Shown here: one piece after another, positions 52,340 through 61,433 of the stretch
Layout of the letters: each line of letters starts with the position of its first letter
How positions within the stretch are numbered: position 1 is the stretch's first letter
Assembly: GCA_947498645.1 (NCBI GenBank)
Contig: CANMKS010000001.1
Coordinates: 3,014,032-3,078,031 of the forward strand
Direction of reading: 5' to 3'
DNA from: an uncultured Paracoccaceae bacterium
GTDB taxonomy: Bacteria > Pseudomonadota > Alphaproteobacteria > Rhodobacterales > Rhodobacteraceae
DNA length: 64,000 nt
Made by a program: the position numbers and the translations under genes
The notes under the pieces: model-generated
What the model was told of the DNA's origin: nothing
What the model saw: the letters and a program-made list of their open reading frames with translations, nothing else
The model's database searches: none

Positions 52340-53497
52340 ATGACCATCGTTCCGGTCACCAGCGCCGATCTGGACGCGGCTGAAGTCTCCTGGTTTTCCG
52401 CACTTTGTTCTGATGATTATCAATTCCTTGGCGTTCCCGACGGCGATCTGCGCTCCTCTTGGGAACACTGTCGCGACATCACGCTGACAGCAGAACGGCA
52501 GGGCTTCCGCAACATCCTCGCCCCCTCCTCCTATCAGGTGGGCCAAGACACGCTGTCCTTCGTTGCTGGCATGGCGCCACTGACGGAAAAGATCAATTTC
52601 CTGGCCGCAATCCGCTGTGGCGAAGTGCAGCCCATCATGCTGGCCCGGACCATCGCCACACTCGATCACATGCTGAAGGGGCGGCTGACGCTCAACGTCA
52701 TCAGCTCTGATTTTCCGGGTGAAGTCGCTGACAGCGCCTATCGCTACAAGCGCAGCCACGAGGTTGTCGAAATCCTGCGCCAATGCTGGACGCAGGAAGA
52801 GGTCAGCTATGACGGTGACATCTACCAGATCTCAAAGCTCTCGACCGACCCCGCGCGCCCCTACCAGCAAAATGGCGGGCCATTGCTGTACTTTGGCGGC
52901 TATTCCCCGGCAGCACTCGAACTCTGTGGCGCGCAATGTGACGTCTATCTGATGTGGCCAGAGCCGATGGACCAATTGCAACAGCGCATGAAGGACGTGA
53001 ACGCCCGCGCCCAAGCGCATAACCGGACGCTCGACTACGGCCTGCGCGTCCACATGATCGTGCGTGACACCGAACAAGAGGCCAAGGAATACGCCGATTA
53101 CATCGCTTCCAAACTGGATGACGAATACGGCAAACTGATCCGCGACCGAGCGCATGACAGCATCTCGCTTGGCGTCGCCCATCAGGCAAAAGCGCGCGAA
53201 CTGGCCGATAAATACGGCTACGTCGAACCGGGCCTTTGGACCGGCGTCGGGCGCGCGCGCTCTGGTTGCGGGGCGGCGTTGGTTGGTTCTGCCGACCAGA
53301 TCATGACCAAGATAGAGGCCTATCAAAAGATGGGCATCCGTGCTTTCATCTTCTCAGGCTATCCGCACATCAACGAAGCTGAACACTTCGGCAAACACGT
53401 GATGCACCACCTGAAAACATGCTCGCTGCCCCATGCATACGGGCGCGTTCCTCCTGAAACACCAGCAACGCCATTGGGCACCGGACCACGCCGCTAA
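52340..53497 (+). CDS. LLM-class flavin-dependent monooxygenase (SsuD/SmoC-like)
   Basis: This 385-residue FMNH2-dependent enzyme is of the luciferase-like alkanesulfonate monooxygenase group. It has RNILAPSSYQVGQDTLSF, KINFLAAIRCGEVQPIMLARTIATLDHML, GRLTLNVISSDFPGEV and FIFSGYPHINEAEHFGKHV, close to the SsuD pattern. SsuD cleaves C-S bonds to release sulfite and an aldehyde; SmoC does so on sulfoquinovose. The ATG has GGGGAGGAG. It leads the operon with an aldo/keto reductase and a flavin reductase, as in the sulfo-SMO pathway. The exact substrate is inferred. Confidence 0.86.
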   Translation: MTIVPVTSADLDAAEVSWFSALCSDDYQFLGVPDGDLRSSWEHCRDITLTAERQGFRNILAPSSYQVGQDTLSFVAGMAPLTEKINFLAAIRCGEVQPIMLARTIATLDHMLKGRLTLNVISSDFPGEVADSAYRYKRSHEVVEILRQCWTQEEVSYDGDIYQISKLSTDPARPYQQNGGPLLYFGGYSPAALELCGAQCDVYLMWPEPMDQLQQRMKDVNARAQAHNRTLDYGLRVHMIVRDTEQEAKEYADYIASKLDDEYGKLIRDRAHDSISLGVAHQAKARELADKYGYVEPGLWTGVGRARSGCGAALVGSADQIMTKIEAYQKMGIRAFIFSGYPHINEAEHFGKHVMHHLKTCSLPHAYGRVPPETPATPLGTGPRR

Positions 53498-54393
53498 TGA
53501 ACCGCATAGACATCACCAAAGACCTTTCGTTCAGCCGCATCATCTACGGCATGTGGCGGCTGTCAGACGACAGCGATACCTCGCCCGCGCATGTGCAGGC
53601 CAAGATCGAGGCCTGCCTGCAACAGGGCATTACAACGATGGATCAGGCCGATATCTACGGCGGCTACGAAGCAGAAGAAGTGCTGGGCAATGCGCTAAGG
53701 GCCGCGCCCGCGCTGAAAGACCAGATCGAGATCGTGACCAAATGCGATATCGTGGCCCCCGCCGGGCGCTATGCGGACGCCCGCGTGAAATACTACGACA
53801 CCAGCCGCGCGCATATCATGGCCTCGGTCGATCACTCCTTGCGCCTGATGAACATCGACAAGATCGACACGCTGCTGGTCCACCGCCCCGATCCCATGAT
53901 GGACCACCATGAAACGGGCGCCGCACTGGATGAGGTTGTGGCCTCGGGCAAAGTCCGCTCTGTCGGTGTGTCGAACTTCAAACTGCACGACTGGACATTG
54001 CTGCAATCAGCGATGAAAACGCCGCTCATCACCAACCAGATTGAACTGTCGCTGACCGCGCATGCGGGCTTTACCAACGGTGACGTTGCCTATTTGCAGG
54101 AGCGCGGCGTGCCGATCATGGCCTGGTCGCCCCTTGGCGGCGGCACATTGGTATCGGGTGAAGGCAACGCAGAGCTGCGCACAGCCATGACCAGCGTTGC
54201 ACAGGCCAATGGCGTTGACATCAGCGCGGTAGCGGTCGCCTGGCTGCTGGCACATCCGGCCAATATCATGCCGGTAATGGGCACCAATAATATCAACCGT
54301 ATCAAAGCACTATCAGATGCTTTGAAGGTAAATATGGACCGCGAAACATGGTTCGCACTCTACACAGCAGCGCTCGGTACGGAGGTCCCATGA
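53497..54393 (+). CDS. aldo/keto reductase (YdhF/SmoB-like)
   Basis: This 298-residue NADPH-dependent barrel is of the YdhF-like branch. The catalytic tetrad is visible: Asp in TMDQADIYGGY, Tyr in the same motif, Lys in IEIVTKCDI and His in LLVHRPDPMMD. In the sulfo-SMO pathway SmoB reduces 6-dehydroglucose, the product of SQ desulfonation, to glucose; a similar role is inferred here. It overlaps the monooxygenase stop (TAATG) and ends over the flavin reductase start (ATGA). Confidence 0.88.
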   Translation: MNRIDITKDLSFSRIIYGMWRLSDDSDTSPAHVQAKIEACLQQGITTMDQADIYGGYEAEEVLGNALRAAPALKDQIEIVTKCDIVAPAGRYADARVKYYDTSRAHIMASVDHSLRLMNIDKIDTLLVHRPDPMMDHHETGAALDEVVASGKVRSVGVSNFKLHDWTLLQSAMKTPLITNQIELSLTAHAGFTNGDVAYLQERGVPIMAWSPLGGGTLVSGEGNAELRTAMTSVAQANGVDISAVAVAWLLAHPANIMPVMGTNNINRIKALSDALKVNMDRETWFALYTAALGTEVP

Positions 54394-54899
54394 TGGACGC
54401 AGGCACAATCGCGACATTCGATCCCAGCGCTGACAGCGACAGCTTTCGCGGCGCTCTGGGCACTTTCGTTACAGGCGTGACCGTGGTGACAACCGACAGC
54501 CCCGAAGGGCCCGTCGCCATCGTGGCCAACAGCTTTGCCAGCGTGTCGCTTGACCCGCCGCTGGTGCTGTGGTCGCCCGCCAAAGCGTCCAAACGGTTTG
54601 AACATTTTGCAGGCTCGCGCCGCTTTGCGGTGCATGTGCTTGCCGCCGATCAACGCGATGTCTGCGCAGCGGTCGTGCAATCCAAAACGGCGATCAACGA
54701 CATACCGACGCACCTGTCGCACTGCGGAATGCCGATTATCGAAGGGGCGCTGGCCACCTTTGAATGCAATCTGCAAGCCACCCATGACGCTGGCGATCAC
54801 GTGATCGTCGTGGGCCTTGTCACCAAAGCTCATCACCGCGGAGGCGATCCGCTCGTCTTTCATGCGGGCAAATACGGGACGTTTTCGACAGAAGCCTGA
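54390..54899 (+). CDS. flavin reductase (SsuE/SmoA-like, HpaC family)
   Basis: This 169-residue FMN reductase of the HpaC-like split-barrel family supplies reduced flavin to the monooxygenase. Its motifs are FRGALGTFVTGVTVVTT, ANSFASVSLDPPLVLW and FAVHVLAADQ, with the terminal HAGKYGTF. The start is ATG 54390 or 54393, both near GGAGG. It closes the three-gene enzyme block; a 98-bp gap with a dispersed repeat and hairpin separates it from the TRAP genes. Confidence 0.88.
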   Translation: MMDAGTIATFDPSADSDSFRGALGTFVTGVTVVTTDSPEGPVAIVANSFASVSLDPPLVLWSPAKASKRFEHFAGSRRFAVHVLAADQRDVCAAVVQSKTAINDIPTHLSHCGMPIIEGALATFECNLQATHDAGDHVIVVGLVTKAHHRGGDPLVFHAGKYGTFSTEA

Positions 54900-54905
54900 C
54901 CCCCG

Positions 54906-54952
54906 CTTCTTTTGTTCAGAAATATCTTGGGGGGCAAGGGGGCAAAGCCCCC
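54906..54952. repeat. inverted GATATTT..GAACAAAAGAAG element plus hairpin
   Basis: The third copy of the element lies in reverse at 54906-54927, after the flavin reductase stop. A perfect hairpin follows, GGGGGC and GCCCCC around AAA (54938-54952). It sits between the enzyme block and the TRAP genes and may tune expression of the latter. Confidence 0.6.
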
Positions 54953-54997
54953 AACAAGGCGGGCAACAAAGCCCGAACATAAACAGGGGAGGAGCCG

Positions 54998-55594
54998 ATG
55001 TCGGTCCTGTTTGGCCTTTTGTGGCCACTTGAACGGTTCAACACCGCCGTCCTTGCCATTGGCAAGGCGATAGCGGTCGCCGCATTGGCCATCATGGTCT
55101 GCCTGATCCTGGGTCAGGTCTTCTTCCGCTATGCGCTCAGCGCGGCACCAAACTGGACCGAAGAAGGCGCACGCTTTGGAATGCTGTGGATGACCGGGCT
55201 GATGGCCCCGCTGGCCTATCGGATGGGCGGGTTCGTCTCCATTGATATGCTGGAACGCGCCCTGCCCCGTCTGGTGTCGGGCATTCTAACACTTTTGCTG
55301 ATGTGCATTGTCATGTGGGTGCTGCTGATCGCCTGGGACCGGGGCCTGAACAACCACGTCGATACGATTTCCGGGCGCGGCTGTTCGTCATCCCTGCGCT
55401 GGCCTTTCGGGATCGAGATCGGAAAATGCGGCGCGAAGTTCTCCAACCAATACCAATATGCCTCGCTCTGGGTCGGGGTGAACCTGCTGATCCTCGTCAA
55501 CGCCGAACTGATGATCCGGCAGATCATCAAACTGGCCGGCATGGGCGACAGATTGCGCCCCCTTGGCGCTGATGATTTTCAGGGGGCCGACTGA
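54998..55594 (+). CDS. dctQ: TRAP transporter small permease (DctQ type)
   Basis: This 198-residue protein has four membrane helices and the DctQ pattern (LGQVFFRYALSAAPNWTEEGARFGMLWMTGL). It is longer than many DctQ proteins, with a Cys-containing insert between helices 3 and 4 (CSSSLRWPFGIEIGKCGAKF). It joins with DctM. GGGGAGGAG precedes the ATG, and the next gene starts on its stop (TGATG). Confidence 0.88.
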   Translation: MSVLFGLLWPLERFNTAVLAIGKAIAVAALAIMVCLILGQVFFRYALSAAPNWTEEGARFGMLWMTGLMAPLAYRMGGFVSIDMLERALPRLVSGILTLLLMCIVMWVLLIAWDRGLNNHVDTISGRGCSSSLRWPFGIEIGKCGAKFSNQYQYASLWVGVNLLILVNAELMIRQIIKLAGMGDRLRPLGADDFQGAD

Positions 55595-57168
55595 TGTTAC
55601 TCTGGTTCCTGCCACTCTTCCTTGTCTTGATCATGATCGGCCTGCCGATTGTCTTTGCACTGCTCGCCTCGCCCATCGCGCTGATCCTTTACGAAGGTGA
55701 CACCCGCAATGTCGTCGCAGGCCTTTATCGCAACCTTTACAACGGCATGGACAGCTTTCCACTGATGGCGCTGCCGTTTTTCATGCTGGCGGGCGAGGTC
55801 ATGAACCGGGGCGGCATCACGATGCGCCTTGTTGAATTTTCCCAGGCCTTCATGGGCCACCTGCGGGGCGGTCTGGCGCATGTGAATATCCTGTCGTCGA
55901 TCCTTTTTGCGGGCCTCTCCGGCTCTGCGGTGGCTGACACATCTGCGCTCGGGTCAACCCTGATCCCCGCGATGGAGAAGAACGGCTACACCCGCAAATT
56001 CGCAGCCGCAATCACGGCCGCGTCTTCGGTCATCGGGCCAATCATCCCGCCATCCGGCATCATGATCATCTACGCCTATGTGATGGGCGAAAGCGTTGCC
56101 GCGCTGTTTCTTGCGGGCATCGTGCCGGGGATCATGGTGGGCGTGGGCCTGATGGTCATGGTCCGCCTGATGGCCGACCGCTACGACCTGCCCAAGGCCG
56201 AACGGATCGTCAACAAGAACCAGACAATCAGCCCCGTGGAATACTGGGTCAGCTTCCTGCTGCTGCGTCTGAACGTCGGCTATATCTTCTTTGCCATTTT
56301 CCGCGGCACCACCGGCATCGCGGGTGAAAATGTGAATGCAGCGGGCGAAACGGTCGCTGCGGGGTGGCCAGTCGTGCTAGGCACCTTCGCTGTTTGCCTT
56401 CTGGCGGCACATTTCCTGCTGATGGGTTATCGCGGACGGGTCAGCCATGATTTCCGCATGATCTGCAAAAAGGCGGTGGCACCGCTGCAAACCCCGATCA
56501 TCATTCTTGGCGGTATTCTGATCGGGGTCATGACACCGACCGAGGCTTCTGCGGTCGCGGTGTTCTACGCGCTCATCGTCAGCTTCCTTGTGCTGCGGTC
56601 CATGACCTTCAAAGACCTCACAGACGTGCTGTCGCGTTCGGCCTTGGCCACTGCGGCGGTGCTCTTGCTGGTTGGCGCGGCGGTGGCCTTCAAAACTGTC
56701 GTATCGTTGTCATATGCCCCCCAGATCATGAGCGACTATATCCTGTCGCTTTCTGAAAACCCGCTGATGCTGCTGTTCCTGATCAACATTCTGCTGTTCA
56801 TCGTCGGCATGTTCCTCGACGCAGGGCCGGCCATCATCATCCTTGGGCCGATCCTGGGGCCGATCTTTGTCGACCTCGGCGTGCACCCCGTACATTTCGC
56901 CATCATCATGAGCGTGAACCTGACAGTGGGGTTGGCAACGCCGCCCATGGGGCTTGTGTTATTCGTGGCCAGTACCGTCTCTGGCGAAAAGGTCGAAACC
57001 ATCGCCAGGGCCATCCTGCCTTTCCTCGCGGTCGAGATCGCGGTGATCTTCCTGATCACCTACATCCCCGCCATTTCCATGACAGTGCCGTATCTGACGG
57101 GTTTCCTGGGCTGTGCCCCGGACGTCGGCTTTGGCGCTTGCATCAGCCCGACGCCGGGCATCAACTAA
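55594..57168 (+). CDS. dctM: TRAP transporter large permease (DctM type)
   Basis: This 524-residue permease has about 12-13 helices, and the DctM motifs PLMALPFFMLAGEVMNRGG, GSAVADTSALGSTLIPAM and GLATPPMGLVLF. The length exceeds the 430 usual for DctM, with extra hydrophobic sequence around residues 200-290. It forms the Na+-coupled channel of the transporter. It is co-translated with DctQ. Confidence 0.92.
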   Translation: MLLWFLPLFLVLIMIGLPIVFALLASPIALILYEGDTRNVVAGLYRNLYNGMDSFPLMALPFFMLAGEVMNRGGITMRLVEFSQAFMGHLRGGLAHVNILSSILFAGLSGSAVADTSALGSTLIPAMEKNGYTRKFAAAITAASSVIGPIIPPSGIMIIYAYVMGESVAALFLAGIVPGIMVGVGLMVMVRLMADRYDLPKAERIVNKNQTISPVEYWVSFLLLRLNVGYIFFAIFRGTTGIAGENVNAAGETVAAGWPVVLGTFAVCLLAAHFLLMGYRGRVSHDFRMICKKAVAPLQTPIIILGGILIGVMTPTEASAVAVFYALIVSFLVLRSMTFKDLTDVLSRSALATAAVLLLVGAAVAFKTVVSLSYAPQIMSDYILSLSENPLMLLFLINILLFIVGMFLDAGPAIIILGPILGPIFVDLGVHPVHFAIIMSVNLTVGLATPPMGLVLFVASTVSGEKVETIARAILPFLAVEIAVIFLITYIPAISMTVPYLTGFLGCAPDVGFGACISPTPGIN

Positions 57169-57189
57169 ACAGCAATCAGGGAGAAGATA

Positions 57190-58254
57190 ATGCTGAAAAG
57201 ACTCTCGAAAATCGCGGCCACTGCGGCCCTTGTGGCGGCACCATTTGCCGCTTGGGCAGATGGGCACACAGAGTTCACGATCCGCGCAACTGCCAACTCC
57301 AACGAAAACGACGAAGACTATGACGGTCTGGTGGTGTTCAAGAACTACGTCGAAGCGGCCTCGAACGGGCGCATCGCGGTTGAGCTGTTCATCGGCACGC
57401 AGCTTTGCGCAACAGGCGCAGAATGCCTGGAAGGTGTCTCTGAAGGCTCCATTGATGTCTATATTTCCACCTCTGGCGGCGCGGCGGGGATTTTCCCTTA
57501 CGTGCAGGTGCTTGACCTGCCCTATCTGATGGCCAACGACCGGGTGGCAGAACACGTGCTGACCGGCGATTTCGTCCGCACCATGCGTGATATGGCGCTG
57601 GCTGACAGCGACGACACCATTCGTCTGATGACTGTCGGCAACACCGGCGGCTGGCGCAATTTTGCCAACACCCAGCGCCGTGTGGCGATGCCATCGGATA
57701 TGGAAGGGCTGAAAATCCGTACCGTGGTCGCCGACCTGCCACAGGAACTGGTCCGCGCCCTGGGTGCGTCACCAACACCAATCCCATGGCCAGAGCTCTT
57801 TACATCGTTCCAGACGGGCGTTGTTGAAGGCTCCAAGAACGGGATCACCGACATCATGGGCATGAAGTTCCCCGATGCAGGCCTGCAATACGTCACACTT
57901 GACGGTCACGCCTACATGGGTGCGCTCTGGTGGATGAGCAACACCAACTTCATGGCCATGCCAGAAGACCTGCGCCGGGTTGTTGTGGATGGCTTCAGCC
58001 AGCTACAGCAGGCGACATTCGCCTCGCCCAAGCGCAAGTCGATCGAGGCTTACGAAGCCTTCGTCGCAGGCGGTGGTGACCTCTACGTGCCAACACCCGA
58101 AGAGAAAGCAGCATTTGCGGAAGCGGCCGCGCCTGTTCAGGCTTGGTTCCGCGCAAACGTGGATGGCGGCGACGCTATTCTGGACGCGCTGATCGAAGCG
58201 GTTGGTGAGGCTGAGGCAGAGCTGGACGCAGCTTATGCGCGCGATCTGAACTAA
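57190..58254 (+). CDS. dctP: TRAP transporter substrate-binding protein (DctP type)
   Basis: This 354-residue periplasmic receptor has a signal peptide ending near AAWADG and the DctP core. The conserved segment GLKIRTV holds the Arg that usually binds a ligand carboxylate, and FQTGVVEGSKNGITDIM is the second hallmark. Anionic ligands such as sugar acids or sulfonates suit it. It is the last gene of the transporter, with a strong terminator after it. Confidence 0.92.
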   Translation: MLKRLSKIAATAALVAAPFAAWADGHTEFTIRATANSNENDEDYDGLVVFKNYVEAASNGRIAVELFIGTQLCATGAECLEGVSEGSIDVYISTSGGAAGIFPYVQVLDLPYLMANDRVAEHVLTGDFVRTMRDMALADSDDTIRLMTVGNTGGWRNFANTQRRVAMPSDMEGLKIRTVVADLPQELVRALGASPTPIPWPELFTSFQTGVVEGSKNGITDIMGMKFPDAGLQYVTLDGHAYMGALWWMSNTNFMAMPEDLRRVVVDGFSQLQQATFASPKRKSIEAYEAFVAGGGDLYVPTPEEKAAFAEAAAPVQAWFRANVDGGDAILDALIEAVGEAEAELDAAYARDLN

Positions 58255-58277
58255 GCGTTCTTGGCGCAATGAAAGAC

Positions 58278-58307
58278 AAAGGGCCGTCCGAAAGGGCGGC
58301 CCTTTTT
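58278..58307 (+). terminator. intrinsic terminator after the TRAP operon
   Basis: A 12-bp stem, AAAGGGCCGTCC with GGGCGGCCCTTT (one G-T wobble), closes a GAAA tetraloop and runs into TTTTT. It is 24 bp past the dctP stop. Confidence 0.92.
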
Positions 58308-58396
58308 ATTTACACACCCCTGCTTAAGTTGGGGTCACAATGGCAACGCAGGGTTGCTGCGCCTCAAAAGCGTCGGTTCAGCCCCAACCCCCAAAT

Positions 58397-58425
58397 TTGC
58401 AACCCATTGAAAAACAGCCTATAAA
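58397..58425 (+). promoter_or_regulatory. sigma-70-like promoter before the Nudix gene
   Basis: TTGCAA (58397-58402) and TATAAA (58420-58425) are spaced by 17 bp, leaving a short leader to the ATG at 58462. Confidence 0.55.
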
Positions 58426-58461
58426 CCCACAAAAGCAAAAATACGCATTGAGTGGTTTCAT

Positions 58462-58920
58462 ATGTACGCCCCCTTAAGAACGGTCTGGGACTCTGTCCTG
58501 GGGCCGCTGCTTCAACGGCCCAAAAGGCTGCAAATGGCCGCGCTTTGCCATCGTGGTGAAGGCGACGCCAAAGAATACCTGCTGGTCACCAGCCGTAACA
58601 CCGGCCGCTGGGTCATTCCCAAAGGCTGGCCAATCCGCGGCCTGAAATCCGATGAAACCGCCCTGCGCGAAGCCTGGGAAGAGGCAGGCGTCAAAGGCAG
58701 CACAACAGATACCGATCCTGTGGGCAGCTACACCTACAACAAAAAGCAGGCCAATGGGGTCGAGGTTCCGGTCGAAACACTGGTCTATTCGGTCGCCGTC
58801 AATGACCTGTCAGAGGATTTCCCCGAAGCGCACGAACGCAAACGCCGCTGGGTTGATGCCGATGCAGCAGCCGAATTGGTGAATGAGGCCGAACTGAAGT
58901 CACTTTTTCTGCGTCAGTAA
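58462..58920 (+). CDS. Nudix hydrolase
   Basis: This 152-residue hydrolase has a complete Nudix box, GLKSDETALREAWEEAGVKG, with the Mg-binding REAWEE. It belongs to the small group like diphosphoinositol-polyphosphate phosphohydrolases (AMLC HRGEGDAKEYLLVTSR start). The substrate is not known. It has its own promoter and is followed by pit after 85 bp. Confidence 0.9.
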   Translation: MYAPLRTVWDSVLGPLLQRPKRLQMAALCHRGEGDAKEYLLVTSRNTGRWVIPKGWPIRGLKSDETALREAWEEAGVKGSTTDTDPVGSYTYNKKQANGVEVPVETLVYSVAVNDLSEDFPEAHERKRRWVDADAAAELVNEAELKSLFLRQ

Positions 58921-59005
58921 GCGGCACCGTCCCATATGGCGCACAGAAGTGTTGCTTTTGCCCCTGTCCGGGCGATAGTCCTGTTGAAACGTCGGGGGGA
59001 CAGCA

Positions 59006-60490
59006 ATGACAGACGAACAGGGCGATGCACGCCACCTGGAAACGCTAGACCGGGATCTGGACCGCTTTTCCAACCTTGAGAATGCGACAAACTACGTCTC
59101 GCGGCCAATGGTCGGGGTGGGCATTTCCTTTGTGTTCGTGGTGCTGGCCGGTATCGCCGCGATGCTGTTCTTCGGCCAGGAAAACAACACATTGATCGTG
59201 GTCATCGCCGCCTGTCTGGGGGCCTATATGGCGCTGAACATCGGCGCCAATGACGTGGCCAATAATATGGGACCGGCAGTGGGGGCGAATGCCTTGTCCA
59301 TGGGGGCTGCGATTGGCATCGCTGTGGTCTTTGAGAGCGCGGGCGCGCTGATTGCTGGCGGCGATGTGGTCTCGACCATTGCCAAGGGGATTATCGCCCC
59401 CGAAAGCCTGGACACCTCTTCGATTTTCATCTGGGCGATGATGGCGGCGCTATTGTCGGCGGCCTTGTGGGTGAACCTCGCCACGTGGATCGGCGCACCG
59501 GTTTCAACGACCCATTCGGTTGTGGGTGGTGTGATGGGCGCGGGCATTGCCGCGGCCGGTTTCGCCGCCGTCAACTGGTCCACGATGAGCGCGATTGCCG
59601 CAAGCTGGGTGATCTCCCCCGTCTTGGGCGGGGCGATTGCTGCGTTCTTTCTGTGGATCATCAAATCGCGGATCATCTACCGCGAGGACAAGATCGCAGC
59701 GGCCCGCACATGGGTGCCGATCCTGGTGGGCATCATGGCCGGGGCCTTTGCCGCCTATCTGGCGCTGAAAGGGCTCAAGAAGATCATCAAGATCGACATG
59801 CCAACGGCCCTGATGATCGGTGCCGCCATCGGCGGGTTGGTCTGGATGGCGATGATCCCCATGATCCGCAAGCAATCCCAAGGGCTTGAGAACCGGAACA
59901 AATCGCTCAAGGTGCTGTTCGGCATCCCGCTGGTGGTGTCCGCCGCCCTTCTCAGCTTTGCGCATGGGGCCAATGATGTGGCCAATGCGGTCGGACCACT
60001 GGCCGCCATTGTGCAAGCCTCGCAATCAGGTGATTTCACCCAGGCGGTATCCATCCCCTTCTGGGTCATGGTGATTGGCGCTTTTGGTATTTCATTCGGG
60101 CTGTTCCTCTTTGGGCCCAAGCTGATCCGCATGGTCGGTGGCCAGATCACCAAACTCAACCCGATGCGCGCCTATTGCGTCGCACTTTCTGCGGCGATCA
60201 CCGTGATCGTGGCCAGCTGGCTCGGCCTGCCCGTCAGTTCCACACATATCGCCGTGGGCGGTGTTTTTGGCGTTGGTTTCTTCCGCGAATGGGATGCAGA
60301 GCGGCGGATCAAGAAGGCGCGGCTTTCAATGCCGGACCGGCCACATTACGCGCCCGAAGAACGGCGCAGGCGCAAACTTGTCCGTCGGTCGCACTTCATG
60401 ACGATCATCGCCGCTTGGGTGATTACGGTGCCCGCAGCGGCGGTTCTGTCAGCGGTGATCTTTTACGTGATCAGCGCGGCGATGGGATAG
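59006..60490 (+). CDS. pit: inorganic phosphate permease (PitA type)
   Basis: This 494-residue carrier has about 11 helices and the Pit duplicated signature: GANDVANNMGPAVGANAL in the first half and GANDVANAVGPLAAI in the second. Each of the two PiT repeats is complete. It moves metal-phosphate with protons. The N-terminus has an extra acidic cytoplasmic stretch of about 30 residues. Confidence 0.94.
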   Translation: MTDEQGDARHLETLDRDLDRFSNLENATNYVSRPMVGVGISFVFVVLAGIAAMLFFGQENNTLIVVIAACLGAYMALNIGANDVANNMGPAVGANALSMGAAIGIAVVFESAGALIAGGDVVSTIAKGIIAPESLDTSSIFIWAMMAALLSAALWVNLATWIGAPVSTTHSVVGGVMGAGIAAAGFAAVNWSTMSAIAASWVISPVLGGAIAAFFLWIIKSRIIYREDKIAAARTWVPILVGIMAGAFAAYLALKGLKKIIKIDMPTALMIGAAIGGLVWMAMIPMIRKQSQGLENRNKSLKVLFGIPLVVSAALLSFAHGANDVANAVGPLAAIVQASQSGDFTQAVSIPFWVMVIGAFGISFGLFLFGPKLIRMVGGQITKLNPMRAYCVALSAAITVIVASWLGLPVSSTHIAVGGVFGVGFFREWDAERRIKKARLSMPDRPHYAPEERRRRKLVRRSHFMTIIAAWVITVPAAAVLSAVIFYVISAAMG

Positions 60491-60500
60491 ATGGCCAAGG

Positions 60501-60665
60501 TCAGGATTTCGGCGCGGCAGGCAAAACCACGGGGCAACCCAAAGGGCCCACCTGCCACCACGGGTTGATTAAATCCTGCACATCACAGTAGGCTGGCGTT
60601 GAACCGGGGCCAATTGGATTGATCTGAATGACGTACACGACGCTCAAAGCAGCCTTGATCAGCAT
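60501..60665 (-). CDS. possible 54-residue secreted peptide
   Basis: A minus-strand frame fills the gap after pit: MLIKAALSVVYVIQ, then GPGSTPAYCDVQDLINPWWQ and GPLGCPVV near the end. Two cysteines and a hydrophobic start suggest a small exported peptide. It overlaps the 5' end of the lysozyme gene by 38 bp on the other strand and has no clear Shine-Dalgarno. It may be a shadow. Confidence 0.22.
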   Translation of the reverse strand: MLIKAALSVVYVIQINPIGPGSTPAYCDVQDLINPWWQVGPLGCPVVLPAAPKS

Positions 60666-61338
60666 CTCATTGACCTGTGGCAGCAGCGTCAGCGCGCAGG
60701 AATTTGAGTTCGAGCGCACAGCGTCAGGCATTCAGATTGAGATCCTCAAAGGCGGTCTGACCGCTGCGCCGGCACCGGGTGACAGAACAATCCTGAAATC
60801 TGCGATCGAGTTGATCAAGCACTTTGAAGGCTGGTCTGCGATGCCTTATGACGATCCTGTGGGGTATTGCACGATCGGATATGGGCATCTGGTGGCGCTC
60901 AAACGGTGTTCTACGACCGATCTTTCCGGGTTCGATATCCCCTTAACGGATCAATCCGGGCAGGATCTGTTGCTGAACGACACAGGACATGCGCGACATG
61001 CTGTCGAGCGCCTGGTTTCCGTCAATCTGACCGATCATCAATTTGGTGCGTTATCCTCTTTTGTATTTAACGTCGGAGAGGGCAATTTCGCCAGTTCGAC
61101 ACTGCTAAAGCTGGTGAATGCGAATGATTTCAACGGCGCAGCCGCGCAGTTCCCGCGGTGGACCTTGTCCCGCGGTGTGCGGCTGAAAGGTCTGGTTATT
61201 CGGCGCGGCTGTGAGGCGGCGCTGTTTACGGGGCGGGATTTGCTCAACGCACAAGGTGCCTTTGATCAGGATACATGCACCCTACTTGGCGCAGCTGAGC
61301 CGGTCGAAGACCCAATTGATATCATCGAGGGTGAATAA
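60628..61338 (+). CDS. secreted GH24 lysozyme (phage-endolysin type)
   Basis: This 236-residue muramidase has a signal peptide ending near SVSAQ, a 45-residue lead, then a GH24 domain: IKHFEGWSAMPYDDPVGYCTIGYGH with the catalytic Glu and the Thr-containing TIGYGH. ALSSFVFNVGEG and LVIRRGCEAALF are the following family segments. No holin or phage gene is adjacent, so it is probably a host-adopted cell-wall enzyme. Confidence 0.88.
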   Translation: MTYTTLKAALISISLTCGSSVSAQEFEFERTASGIQIEILKGGLTAAPAPGDRTILKSAIELIKHFEGWSAMPYDDPVGYCTIGYGHLVALKRCSTTDLSGFDIPLTDQSGQDLLLNDTGHARHAVERLVSVNLTDHQFGALSSFVFNVGEGNFASSTLLKLVNANDFNGAAAQFPRWTLSRGVRLKGLVIRRGCEAALFTGRDLLNAQGAFDQDTCTLLGAAEPVEDPIDIIEGE

Positions 61339-61433
61339 GCTCAGCACCACGACCTGATGTCAGAGCCCGATGGGCGGCACCGTCAGTTTGTTAGATTTTA
61401 CTGTGCGCATTGTCATGGCCACAGGCCCGATAT

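Noticed and set aside
52832..53326. Minus-strand frame within the monooxygenase gene
   Set aside because: It is antisense to a clear LLM-family gene and has no recognisable family.
60501..61338. Prophage remnant suggested by the endolysin-type lysozyme
   Set aside because: The neighbours are a phosphate permease, a SEL1 protein and a cytochrome peroxidase. No holin, tail or integrase sequence is present.
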